Below are positions 12,351 through 25,100 of a stretch of DNA of 64,000 nt, one piece after another. Every line of letters starts with the position of its first letter. The first letter of the stretch is position 1. The notes under the pieces were generated by a model. It worked only from the letters and a program-made list of their open reading frames with translations. It did not search any database and was not told the DNA's origin. A program made the position numbers and the translations under genes. Source of the stretch: Aphelenchoides besseyi. Its lineage: Eukaryota; Nematoda; Chromadorea; Rhabditida; Aphelenchoididae. The DNA is taken from positions 6,820,001-6,884,000 of the forward strand of contig JAMPIQ010000001.1 in the NCBI GenBank assembly GCA_024699855.1, written 5' to 3'.

Positions 12351-15300
12351 ATGGTAAGTTCATTTTCTTTAAATTTTATGCTTTTTCAGTCTTTCGAATC
12401 TCAACAACAACGAAACGAGTTCCTCTTTAAAATCATCGTCGTTGGTAATGTCGCTGTTGGTAAAACGTCTCTGATCCAGAAATATGTGCGCAACTCAGTG
12501 GACCAGCAATACAAGCCAACAATAGGAGTCGATTTTTCAACTAAATTGATTCAAACGAACGATGGAACACTTGTGAGACTTCAATATTGGGACTGTTCAG
12601 TTAAGTTTAGAAATTTGGGGCAGCGGTTTAGAGTTTATTTTGCGCGTGGAAGGGAATTTTGAATTGTTGAGGTCGGAATACGGTCGTTTGTTACGTCTGC
12701 AACGCGAACTGATCGGTTCGACTCGATGGCATCATCCATCGATGCACGTCGAGGACCGTTGTAAACGCCGGGATAACCGTAGTATCTAAATAGCAGTCAA
12801 GTGATTTGTTTCTACTTCTTAGCTAACCCCGCATCTATGACATACGGTTGTCCGTAGTATCTTTTCGTGCTCTTGTAAACATAAGGATTTTCCTCGGCTG
12901 ACCAATATAACGTTTGTTCCTCCATTGGTTGGAATGCAGTTGGCTAAAATTTGCGCATTTCTCAAACTTGTTGACTTTTTGTATTACCACAAATGGTCGT
13001 GGTGATGAGGTTAATGTGGACGGCAATCCGTATGCATCGTCTAAAGTAACCACAGCAGCCATATCGCTGCCTGGAGAACGACGATGCATAATGTAGGATG
13101 AACGAAGAATACTAATAACCCCGCAAATAATCGCAAGAATGCAGGTGAGAACAGCGGTTGCCGCCAAGACCAAAGCAACAATCAAGATTGTGTGCTGGTC
13201 ACGTGTCGAACTGATGAAGTCTTCGTTTTCAATTAGAACTTTCTGCAATTAAAACTGAATACGAAAAAAACAGTTTTGAATATACGATGTAGTAAACATT
13301 TGTCATAGCTGAGTTCAAAACAAAAAGCGCTAAAGATGAAATGATGATTTGCAGAATCGTTGCCGGAAGGAGAATTGCCGACTGGTAAATACCACATAAG
13401 AACTAAATAAGATCAAAAATGCACTTCTACAGTCAAGTACCTGGACAACGAAAACTGCCAATGCAAATGGTCCGTTACTTAATCGAAAGAACGGTACTTC
13501 AATTGGCACCTCGTTATAACGCCATTTACCCAACTCAAATACCACGTAACAGCCGGTCATAACAATCCCGTAGAGAAGAGTTCCAATGGAAAAAACGACG
13601 TGAACCGCTGAAATTGAAGTTCATATTTTGATCAAACGCTTTCAACCTACCACTTGAATGTACTTTGTTATGAATATAATAAGGCACATTAGTCAAATGC
13701 CGCCCGAAAATAACTGCCCCGATTAGCGAAGTTATCACCTCACCAAAAAGAACCTAAATTTATGGTCAACAAAGAAGCCCGAGAGATTGCTGACCAGACA
13801 TTGACAAGAGTTGAGCACAATTTGACCGATGAATATGTTCTTTGGCATAACTTGTTCATTTGCATAGTCGGGATATGTTACGGACTGGTAAATGAGATTT
13901 ATAGCTGCACAGGTTTTTTCCACGCTAAGTCCCAATGAAATCACGTTGAACACAAATTTTGTCGTAACCAAAACGCTAAACAAAAGAATCAGACGAACAC
14001 TTAATTTTTCGTTCTACTTCATATTTGTTGAGCCAAAAACACCGGTTGTGAAATAGAGAACAGCCAACCATAGCATGTCACCGCCAATGTAGTCACCATT
14101 CCACGGCAATTGACATAACCCGAGAAGCACCAGCGCCATCGAACAAGTCGCCCAGAAAACGTGAACGATGCCAAGAAACCTTAACGTTCACTCTGCTTCT
14201 GATTATTTTAATCGTAACCTACCTGCTTTGCATCACTGCTTCTTTGGTCAGTTGTCGAGCATTGTGATAGGATTCCCGTCTCAGACAGCAACCCGATAAA
14301 ATTGCAGTAAACGCGCTTAACATAAACAAAATTGCCAAAGCGGAAAGCAGAACTCCATGACAAATGATGATAATGTACTCATTGCTATTGTAACTAGAAG
14401 GTGGAATGGGAGCTGCTGAAACGTTTGGCATAGCAATTTGCCGTTGCTCAATCAAATTACCCTCAACCTGACGATAAACGCGTATATCCTCTTTGTAATA
14501 AGGATACATTCCATTGTCCACAGCTTTCAAGCACCACGTAGCAGCAACAATCGAAAGTCCGAGGCTTACTTTTAAGTTCAAAACAGTTCGTTTCTTCCCA
14601 TAAACTGCCTGAAGATCGGTAATTGCGCTAACGATTGCGAAGAACGCGGCGATATGATCCAAAGCAATTTTGATGTAATCTTGTCGTCCACCCAACAGTT
14701 CGTGAAGATACTCGAGAAAGGCAGCCAAACCCAATGTACATAGCGCAAGAAACAATTTGACTAATCCAACGGACGTCAATTGAGAACTATTATGTTTGAA
14801 TTCCAACTCCTGTTCTCTCTGCAACTTAAAAACATTAGCATCTTAAACAGTCATTGAAAGAACCGTTGTAACTGTCCAACTTGTCTCGACGATTACAAGT
14901 CGATCGAGAAGAAATATTCCAATTAACGAAACTAATCCAGCTACCGCGCCCATTCCAATTGAAACGCTTGAAATTACGATTTTGCCAACATAATTCTCGG
15001 CATGTGTTCCGAATTCTTGTTGGAATCCAGAGACATCTTGTAGTTGAATTAGTCGATTATAAGAATCAACTATCTACAAAAGATTAGTTACCTTCTTGAC
15101 GTCATCTTATTTTAACTACCCTATAAGTCGTGAACCCGTAAAAAATGGCAGTAGCTACACCGATGCAAAATGAAATTGAAAGAAGGGATTTAACCACAAT
15201 GCTGCCATGATTCTTGGCGACACAATAAAACCCAACGGCACCGGTTATTGCATGAAAGAAGTTGAGTAATCGAAGATCAATCAAACGATAGTTGTCCAAT

Positions 15301-17644
15301 GCAACAGCTGAAAACTGAGAACCTGCAAGTCCTGCTGCTAAAAGACCGAGTAGTAGAAGAATAAGATTGCACGCTTGAAGCTAAAAATAGACGTTAAATA
15401 ACGAACAGTGAAAACCGAGTACCTGTATTTGACTTGAGTACGTTGACCGAGTGCTATAAGTCACAGATGCCATTGCGTATCGTCGACTGAGTTATGATCA
15501 CATCGAATAAGCAAAGTTCAAAACATCAATTGACCACTTCTAAACATTTAGATTTAACAAAATTACAAGTTCGAAAGCGAAACACGTTATTTAACCGTTT
15601 GAACATAACCGTTTTCTCATTTTCAATTGAACGGAAGCTGACAATTGGCATCGGAAACCTGCGAATCGCGCGCTCTAATAACCACTTTGTCGTTGTTGGA
15701 ATTTAAGGGTTAGTTTTAGTTTTTTATACGTGAACCCGTAAATTACTCTCCTCTTTTCCTCTTCAACTAGCTATCGAACTGAGCGAAACAAACGCGCGGG
15801 CTTTTGGTTTAGAATTTCCGATGGCAGACCATTGGATTTCCTTTCGTTGAACAAATTCAAAAAACAACGTCAAAAAACAATATCAATGGTCTTGCGTATT
15901 GGATGGAATCGTATGTGAATACTCAAGAACAGTGAAATCGATCTCCGACCATCGGATCAGCATAATCACACTTCTCGCATGTTTCGAACGTCTCTACTTA
16001 CTCTACGTGAAGAGGTGGAAGGCCAACGAACGTAATGAAAAGACACGCAGCCGAAAACCGGAACCCAACGGCGAAAGCTAAAGGCGGGAAACGGCCTCTG
16101 AAGCTTATTGTTTGTAGTGCGCAACGAAGATCCCGAAGTGATTTGGACTAAAAGACGCGCGACGTTTACGAATTTTGTTTGGATGCGCAACGTCGATGTC
16201 CAAACATCGATGAATTCTTTGCTCTTCGCATCGATTTCATTGCTCATGGTCTTCGCGAAGCGATTGTTTATTTTGCACAAGTAGACAAAAACAACGAGAA
16301 GCTTTCGCATAAAAGGTTATCCTGTAGCAACCAATTGCCATAACCGAGAGTAACAAACAAAAAACTTTGCATTCGAAAGGGTTCAGCAAAATCCACAAAC
16401 CGATCGACATTTTCGCAACCACTTATCCCAATTTTTCTTTTATTGCGCAAATCTCTCGAACTCGTCTTCAAAAATCATAACCGAAAAGACCACCGAGACC
16501 TTCGGCCGTCAATCGTGCAACAAGTGGGTTACTTCAATACGCAGGCCAGAAGATTCCATTTTGGTAGTTCATATCAAACTACTCGCTGGGTTAGAAGACA
16601 ATCAAACTTTTGATTTTACTGAAGAAACGAACTTCAACAACAATAGACGACTTCTCGCTTCGTAACCCTAACTTTTGTTGTTCGACGTTAAAACGGTTCC
16701 TTTCAACCAAACAGTCGACAGAAACGATGAATCAATGGGTTAAATAAAACCGTTAAAGAAAACAACAACAAAACACATGAATGAGAAGACGAGAGAAGTT
16801 TAAGCGAAAGGTTAACGTGTGCGCGAAAGTCGAATGATTCAAACTGTTTGGTTTGTTTGCCACAAGTCTTTACGTTTAGTTGTTTTTGTGATCATTAAGT
16901 CGATCAAAAGGACTTCTTTGCGTCGAACTAAACAAGCGATTTTTGATGACAGAAATAAAGCTGATTTCGCAACAAAATTATGCACAAAGTAATAAGATTT
17001 TTAGGTCATGATCGTTTCACTAACATGATGCGTGTTTACTATCGAGATGCACATGGAGCGGTAAGTAGTTTTCAAGGATTCGAAAATAACAAGAAGCTCA
17101 TTAAGGTCGTACTTTGTGATTGTACGAAAAAAGGTGAATTTCTGTCTTCTTAAAACCTCTTAAGACATCTGTTTACAGATACGGTCGCTGGAGCATTTCG
17201 ATGGAAGAAAGACATCGATAACAAACTTTCATTGGTCAACGGACAACCGATTCCCGCTATTTTGCTTGCGAATAAAGTAAATCACAAATCATACAACTCT
17301 CCAATGTTTTGACCATTTTAGTGTGATTTGAAGAACGAGTTCTCAACTTCAGAATTGCATGAGATCGCTATTCAGACGGGATTCAATGCGGCCTTTAAAA
17401 TCTCGGCAAAAGCCGGCATCAACATCGAAGAAGCCTTCGATTTTTTGGTTCGACAGATCATCGCCGCCGAGAAAGAAGGTCTTTACGTGAGTTACAATAC
17501 TTTGTATATCTTCTATTTTTCTTTCAGTTAGCTCCAATATCACATCGTGATCATCGGATTCATCGTCTCGTCGATTCGGATGATTCAATAGACGCCCGGA
17601 AACGTCATGGTATAAAGGGTGCATTTCACAACGTTTGCTGTTAA
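12351..17644 (+). CDS. Rab32/38-like small GTPase, split by a 4.4-kb intron
   Basis: Seven exons: 12351-12353 (only the ATG), 12390 to about 12600, then 17005-17060, 17106-17133, 17179-17276, 17322-17486 and 17528-17644; 225 residues. P-loop GNVAVGKTS, switch I PTIGVDF, G4 NKCD, G5 SAK and a CC C-terminal prenylation site are all present. The pattern RWKKDIDNKLSLVNGQPIP and LLANKCD is characteristic of Rab32/Rab38 (C. elegans GLO-1 group), which act in lysosome-related organelles. The large intron holds a complete minus-strand gene. The junction at 12600/17005 recreates the G3 box DCSG only with a donor lacking GT (see findings). The canonical GT at 12595 stays in frame but deletes two residues of G3. 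Confidence 0.85.
12635..15473 (-). CDS. Four-unit tetraspan protein, about 16 TM segments
   Basis: Twelve exons (15473-15423, 15380-15120, 15073-14873, 14818-14223, 14179-14018, 13975-13795, 13753-13651, 13607-13441, 13402-13286, 13242-12988, 12943-12828, 12785-12635) total 2361 bp and 786 residues, all with good splice sites. The protein is four successive blocks of four hydrophobic segments, each with a longer loop between the third and fourth, as in tetraspan or MARVEL-type folds. The C-terminal tail is cytosolic and Tyr/Gly/Pro rich (RYYGQPY, YYGYPGVYNG). No family is recognised. There are no charged residues of the sort typical for transporters, so a membrane-organising role is guessed. 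The whole gene lies in the large intron of the Rab32-like gene on the opposite strand; its stop is 35 bp from the Rab exon. Confidence 0.82.
15474..17004. other. Rab32-like intron, promoter side of the nested gene
   Basis: About 1.5 kb upstream of the nested 16-TM gene and still inside the Rab intron. Several 60-114-codon open frames occur on both strands but none shows domains, splice-supported continuation or a signal peptide. No RNA gene seen. Confidence 0.45.
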
Positions 17645-19176
17645 TTTACTTTATAATCAAACTTTGCGTCTTGTTGTTGATTAAACTTCCTTAAAAGAAA
17701 TTTATTTTTGTTCAAATTGTTTACGTGAAAATGACTAATGAACGAAAAGACCGTGAATATGAAAAGAAGTTTCTATTTTTAAGTTCAAAAGAATATCCAA
17801 ATGTTACCATGGATTCGAAGATCGGAGGAATCATAAATTGCTCTCGTTGGTTGGGGTTTCGGGTGTCTTCTTCAACCGCATGGGTTCGTATTTTGTTTGA
17901 TCTTGCGGTTCGTTCATGCGGAGGTTTCGCATTTGAAATTCGAAGCGAGACTTTCTGACCACCCTGTGGCTTTCGGTTAACTCCGATGATTCGACAGTTT
18001 GATCGTATTTGGCCGTTCACTTTCGCATTCGTGATAGCACACTCCTCGACTGCGCGGTTGTTTCTGCCACGGGTTTTCCTAAACGACAACCAACCAGTTG
18101 ACCACAAAGCCGACTGGCGTTGTGTTCGCCTCTGCGCACTTCGGTTTTGGGCTTTCGGATGGTTTGGTCTCGGAAATTTTCACGTTTTCTTCTCATCCTC
18201 GACATATTTATCGTGTGGATTGTTTCCAAAGTTCGCAATTTTCTCCGATTTTGTCGAACGTTCGATCGGAAGTACAAAAGAAATTTTCGGCGTCTATTTT
18301 CTGCTGAATCCGCTCGTGTTTTCATCTTGTTCGGCGGACGTACGACGATGTGATGGACACGATTTTAACTGCGAACATTTTTTCGAAAAAAAAATTCACC
18401 GAAAATTTCGGTTTCAACATCGTGGACTTCAACGAAAGTCGTCCAATTGGAAGACCATCGGAAACAACGACACATATGTTGTTTCGATGAATAAAACTGC
18501 CGTCTCTCTTCTTCGCCGCCATGTTTTTTCACCTCTTCATGTCCTTCCGCTCGTCAACTCACGAAAATCTGCACGTTTGGTCATCTACGACTGCTTTGTA
18601 ATTCAAACTTTGGGCTCTCGACTACGACTTCGATCGTCTAATTTCCGCCCTTCTTATCAGTGGAATTCCGGAGACCAAAGTGTGGGAGTGCGAATTTTAA
18701 TGAAACCGAATGACCGTTGGCTTTTTAAACAGATTTCACAACCGTCGACTCATCGGTTTCGATGTTCCGTGTATTGAAGGCTAAAAAGGTCGAAATATTT
18801 GGGCGTGGAGTTTGATTCTCAAACAACGATTCAGCAGCGTAATCCTCTTTTTTGAGCTAATTATTCAATCGGTGCGTGTATTGTAATTACACAACGTGAA
18901 GAGCAATTGACGGACGACTGTTCGCAACCACTTCTCTCTTACGTGCTGATTAGTTGCCGTTCTACGAGACTAAACAACGTCGTAAATTTTCGTAATTTTG
19001 TTTGTTCCAGTGATCTAATGCTCTTGGCAGCACAAGCGAATAGTCTCACATTCTAGCGCTTAATGTTGAGACGAAGAAACGGAAAGATCACAATTTGCCG
19101 TCCGCCGCTTTCCCACTCAATGAACATATCGACGATCAGCAACGCAATTTAGCCACAAAATCGGCCAATCGACGTA
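17645..19176. other. Intergenic, upstream of ABL
   Basis: Rab 3' UTR followed by the ABL promoter and 5' UTR. A 263-codon open frame at 17986-18777 has frames of about 100 codons opposite it and no recognisable domain; I treat it as chance, because stop codons are rare in this TTCG/CGAA-rich DNA. Confidence 0.5.
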
Positions 19177-22100
19177 ATGGGTCAACATCAGAGCCGCCAA
19201 AGCGATACGTCAAGTGGAAACGGACCGACCAAGCCGGGAAATGGATCACGCGATGATCTCGCTGGTAAGTTCTGTGCGAAAAGCTTTCGAAAACAATGGA
19301 TTACACGTGTCCAAAGGTTGAGAACGTTGTTTTGTTTGTTTGCGGGATTATGATCCTTTGCTTATTTACACGATTAAGTGGACATTTCTTCTTTTCGTTG
19401 TACACACTTTCCGAGCGAATGTTGGGAATTCCGATGGAGAGTTTCTGACGCAGTTATCGGGGTTTTTGTTTCAAATCTACTCTTAGGCAACATGCGAATT
19501 GAGTTAGTGGGAAGTGCATCGGGGAGAAATTTGGATACGACGAGCGCGCAGTAATCGCCTTTTCCCAACTCAATTCCGCGCTTCAATTCGCGTGTCCTTG
19601 GCAAAAAAACGGCGAGATCGCATTCATGAGTTTTTGAGAGAGTGGTCGGCGAGCCCGATGGCCGAACCGTCGCGTTGTCCATTCCAAATTTGTTGAGCTC
19701 TGCCGACTTTGCTCTCGGCCGCTTGTTTCCGTTTCGCCGCGCTTACTCGCAGTTTCCGACGTTGGTCTTCGAATTTATCAAATTCAAGCCGAAGACCGTG
19801 GCTTTGTCCAAAAACAGCGAGAGTTTTGACTTCGTCGGCCAAAGAGCAAGAATCCTCCGTTTCCAGAGGTTTATAGCTCCTCTGCAAGAAGCCTTCTTTT
19901 CGTGGTCGTATAAGAAATGACGATTAAAGACATTTGGGGATAAGTGTGAAAGGTGATCAAATCGCCGAGTCATTTGTTGTGGCTCCAGATTTGCAAAGAA
20001 CAATCGTCTTGATATTTTTTTCTCGTTCGAAGAGGTGCGGCGGATGCGCTTACTCATCAATCAGACGCCCGTCAAAATGGCCGAGCCAATGGATTTTCTT
20101 GGTCGAGTGTAATTTTGCGAGTTTTCGTTGAGTCGATCAAAATTTGATTAGCAACGTTTGAATGACAATGTCTGAACCGTCGTTTCACGCATCGAGTAAT
20201 TGTCGTACGTTTGACGGATTTACCATGTCACTTGCGCGATGTTTTCCCATTCGTCCTCTGCATTCGATGGCCGACTGCCGACCAAACGGTCCCGTTCGAG
20301 CGGTTTGCTCGGCCGTCCGTTTTGTCTTTGCGACTCGTTGGACTTTGCGCGTTTTACTACACAATCCGCTTCGCTCGAACGTAATCCCTTTTTTTGTTTA
20401 TCTCATGCCGATCAGTGCAACGGTTCGGTTGGGAACGTTTGATGTTCGCCGATTATACGCATTTCATTGATTGATTATACAAGCAATCAGATCGCTTCAC
20501 GAATTCTCTATTTCAGGAATCGACAACAATGCGTTCAACGGTGGATTAACCGCAGCAACCGGTGGAGCTTTCGGCTCGTCTTTGGGTTTGTATACGGGAT
20601 CAATCACGTCGACCAATTATCGAACTGCGTAAGTGATGTTTTCGAGAAATTGGCCTTAAGCTTCTGATTTCAGTTCACCTATTGGTCACGACTCTCAACG
20701 TAAATCCAGCCATCATCCTTTTTGTTTGAAAAATCAACGAAGGAGTGCCAGTCCTGCGGCGAGCAGTTTACGTGCATTTCAAGTAAGTTTCTGATCGATA
20801 TCTCTTATGAAAGTTTAGGGAAATAATAACAACCATAGTACGACAGTTCTACGCACTAACCAATCGCCTTCAACAACTTCATTTCATCAAGGAAATCAAA
20901 GTGGTATTGATAGTATGGAACGTCGACCAACATCGTCAGTCGAAACGTTTTTGAGTGCTTCAAATTCGAGCTTTCTTGGTCAACAGTCACAAATGAAAAA
21001 TGTTTCGTCGAGGTAAGAGTTTTGAAAATGTTTATCGAGGGCGTACTTTTAACTCAATAATTTGGATCTTGGTTGTGCCATCGACTTTTTTGCGAGTTTG
21101 TCTCGCGCCCCAAAGGATCAGTTTCACTCGGGGCACCAAACCCCTCTTGTCCATCATATTAGTCGGTGGTTCTCAAGTTCGAACGGGCGTGTCTTTTAAA
21201 CCCTAATGAAAAATCACCACTTGGAACGCAATTTTGAAGAATCGGAGGCCGACGTTGCGGTTGAGGGTCAATAGTTGAGAGGCGTGTGTGTCCATTTCAT
21301 TAGCCACCGGTGAAAAGGTCAAACTCTGAACGAGAATCTTTCTAATTGGGGACACTTAAATGTGGTACGAAATTTCCAATTGAACTTTAAAGATTCGATT
21401 CACAAACCAAAGTTGATAACAAGCGTTTTTGTGGTCGACTCGAAGGTGTGTCTCGGGTGTCACACTTCGGAGGTTGTTTCGACACGTGCAATCAATTTGA
21501 GTGATTGGTATTCAAAATTCTTGTTTCGAAAAATGTTTTACCTTCGATTAAATTCATTCGGAGTTTTGATGAAGCACGTCGAGTTGTGATGAGCTCGTTA
21601 TTTTGAGTCATTAGTCGATCGCGTTGCTTCGCATTTTTCGTTCACCTGTCGCGTGCGGTAAATTTTCGTATTTGGTTCCAGTCGACGAAGAGAAGTCGGA
21701 TGACCGTTAACGCGCTTTCTCTCTCAGTTTTCCACCTCACGATCGCGTTCAAATACACCGCCACACGCGACTGCAATTTGCCCATTTTTCGTCCTTCAGT
21801 CGCTAATTCGTCTTTCACGTTGCTGCTCAATCGCAAGTGCTCAAACTGCTTACATGTCCACTCCAACAGCTCGGCATTTCTCCACTCGTTCCACTTGTTA
21901 AATCGCCGCAGGCAGCCACAAAATTGTCGTGCTTGGACTTTTAATTCATTGGCTTTGTTTGTAGGGAAAACCTGTTGCTTGGGAACTTGCCTGCTTCGTC
22001 TGATGGTCATCACTCGGCTATTGACCACTCGGAAGTTCCCGTAACAAGCAGTTCACTTGTTGGTCAGAATTTATTCGTCGCTCTTTACGACTTTCACGGA

Positions 22101-25100
22101 GTTGGAGAAGATCAATTATCGTTGAGGCGTGGAGATCAGGTCCGAGTTTTGGGTTATAACAAAACACGCGAATGGTGCGAGGCTCAACTGGTGGCCGTTA
22201 AACAACGAAACGCCGCAGGAACAACAGCGATGACCGCAGCAGCTCCATTAGTTGGTTGGATTCCAAGTCTATATATTGCACCTTATCATGACTTAAGTAA
22301 ACATAGTTGGTAAGTAATAGGAGTGGTGAAAACTGAACGATAGATCATTTTAGGTATCATGGTAAATTATCTCGTGCTGATGCAGAATTTCTTTTATCAT
22401 CGGGAATAAACGGTTCATTTTTGGTACGAGAATCGGAGACAAGTGTCGGACACTTTTCGATTTCTGTTCGACATGAAGGACGAGTTTATCACTATCGAAT
22501 TAACGCCGATTCTAACGAAAGAGTAAGTACAAGCTAATCGTCAACACTTTCAAAACGATTTTTAGTTATATATAACGCAGGATTGCAAGTTTAATACGTT
22601 GGGAGAATTAATTCATCATCACAGTACTCATCTTGTTGGTCTCATTTGCACGCTTTTGTATCCCGTTCAACGTCGACATCGTGGTCCCGCTGCTTTCTCT
22701 CTATCGCCGACTCAAGCCGATGAATGGGAGGTCGATCGAATTGAAATTGTGATGAAGGGTCGAGTTGGCGGCGGCCAATACGGCGATGTATTTGAAGGTT
22801 ACTGGAAACGACATGAGCAAACAGTCGCGGTTAAAACGCTAAAAGAAGATGCAATGGCTTTGCCTGACTTCTTGGGCGAAGCAGCGATTATGAAGAATCT
22901 ACGACACGACAACCTAGTTCAATTGCTTGGTATTTGTAGTCGTGAAGCACCGTTCTACATTATCGTCGAGTTTATGTCAGGCGGCAATCTCTTGGACTAT
23001 TTGCGTAAAACCGATCGAAAACTTCTACCACCTTCTACATTGATGTCAATGGCAACGATGATTGCATCAGCTATGAGTTACATGGAATCGAAGAATTTTA
23101 TTCACCGCGATTTGGCTGCTCGCAATTGCCTAGTGAACGAGAAGAACGTGGTCAAAGTCGGAGACTTTGGACTTGCGCGTTTCATGAAAGAGGATACCTA
23201 TACTGCTCGTAAGCAAGATTTAAACTCTAATTTATCTTTTATTTCTAAACACAGCTGCCGGTTTTCGTCTGCCAATTAAGTGGACTGTAAGTTTGATTTG
23301 ACAGTTTCAGTTTCTAAGATTCTTTTTTCCAGGCTCCAGAAGGATTAGCTTTCAACACTTTTTCTACAAAATCGGACGTTTGGTCGTTTGGCATTTTACT
23401 GCACGAGATTGCAAGCTACGGAAGTGCTCCTTATCCGGGTGTTGAACTCAGCAATGTCTACGGACTTTTGGAACGTGGATTTCGAATGGATGCGCCAAAC
23501 GGTTGTCCAGCTTCGGTTTATCGTTTAATGCTTCAATGCTGGAACTGGTCGCCTTCGGATCGTCCACGTTTTTGCGATATTCATGCGTCGTTGGAGACTC
23601 TACAACATTCAAATATCGAAGAGGAAGTGAAGGTTCAGTTAGAAAGAGGTAAAGGAAAAGATCGCGCTGGACGTTCAAATTCCACGGGCACTCGACAGTC
23701 GCTAGGACCCAAATCGACTTTTGATTCCTCTCCGGTTGTTGATCGACGGTAAAAGTCAAGTTGATTATCAAACTAATTGGGCTCTTTTTAGTTTAAGCGC
23801 ATCTCTATCAACCAGTAATCACCATCAGCCTCAAATCGAGTTCCCACCGCCACCACCAGTCCGTGATTCCAAACCGCATCGAACTGTGTCGGCTACTGAA
23901 CACTTTTCGACTTTTCGAGCTCCTGAAGAATCACCGCCATCGCCGAGGGTTCCTCGTTCTTCGCATTTGCCGCTTCCACCGCCGGCTTCAACCAAACCGA
24001 AATTACATTTGGTGGACGACGGTTCGACAAACGATCTCGTTTCTCCGTTGGCTGAAAAGAATCTTAGGAAAGCGAATCGATTTGGTACGTTGCCGAAAGG
24101 TCAACGGATTGCCGATTTTCTCGATTCAATTCGCGATCTCCCGGCCGATGAAATCGCCGACGAAGAGAACAACAATCGCGAGTTTTCGGCTTCCGACGAC
24201 TCTCTGGATGTTCTTCCGTCGACGAGCTTAAGTGAACCAAATACTTCACGAACCGAACCATCCAACGAACTTCTGCAACAGTTGAAACAACGATTGAAAA
24301 AGACCGAAACGAACGAGCTTCCAGCTTCTGAATCGACGGGTATTGCGGTTATTCGTCGTCCCGAACCAAAACCTCGAAAAGTTGATGGTGGCTCACAAAC
24401 CGATGCGGCAACGACTGGATGGCGAAAGAAACTCGAAAAGAAATCGCCGCTAACAACCACAAACTCAAAAAGTATACCGTCGATTAACACCGCAAACGTC
24501 GAACGACCCTCCGATTCGAGTAGCAACGAACTCAAAGCTCGGATTCTCAAGCTGCGTCATGTTGATAAGCAAAAGTCGCCCGGGACATCTCCCAAACACG
24601 ATAATTCTTCAACAACGTCCAGCTCCCCATCAACTTCATCGATGAATGCGAACTTCGACAACGGAATCGAACAAAATGAAAAGAAAACGACCGGTCAACC
24701 GTTGGTTACTTTGCGTTCGGCAGCTCTACGTTCCGACTCGTCGAGAGACCTTAAAAACGATGGAGTTGGAGTTGCAAAAGTTCGGTAAGAAAATTGATTT
24801 TCGGCGTTTCCATGAAACTGTTTTTAGTCAACTGATCACTCAAAAGGTTGCGCCCTTGCAACAATTTCGACCATTTTCAATGCAAGCAACTTCATCCGAT
24901 TCTCCGATATTAAACGGTGGAAGCAACGACGATTCAACAAAACCACCAACAAAATCTGTCGGCTCGAAAGTCCACGAACGCCAAAGACAACAAGTTGAAA
25001 CAAACTCATCGAGTCCAACGGGTCCACGACACTTTTCGACCCTTCAACGTCCAACCAACAGTTCGAAAAATAATCCAGAGCTTCTCAGCGCCTTAAAGTC

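Noticed and set aside
12351..12662. Truncated Rab pseudogene
   Set aside because: The frame after TGG GAC resembles nothing and overlaps the 3' end of the minus-strand gene, but the missing Rab C-terminal half was found intact at 17005-17644, so it is a split gene.
17986..18777. 263-codon open frame upstream of ABL
   Set aside because: Overlaps antisense frames of about 100 codons, has no domain, signal peptide or splice partner, and lies in stop-poor TTCG/CGAA-rich promoter DNA.
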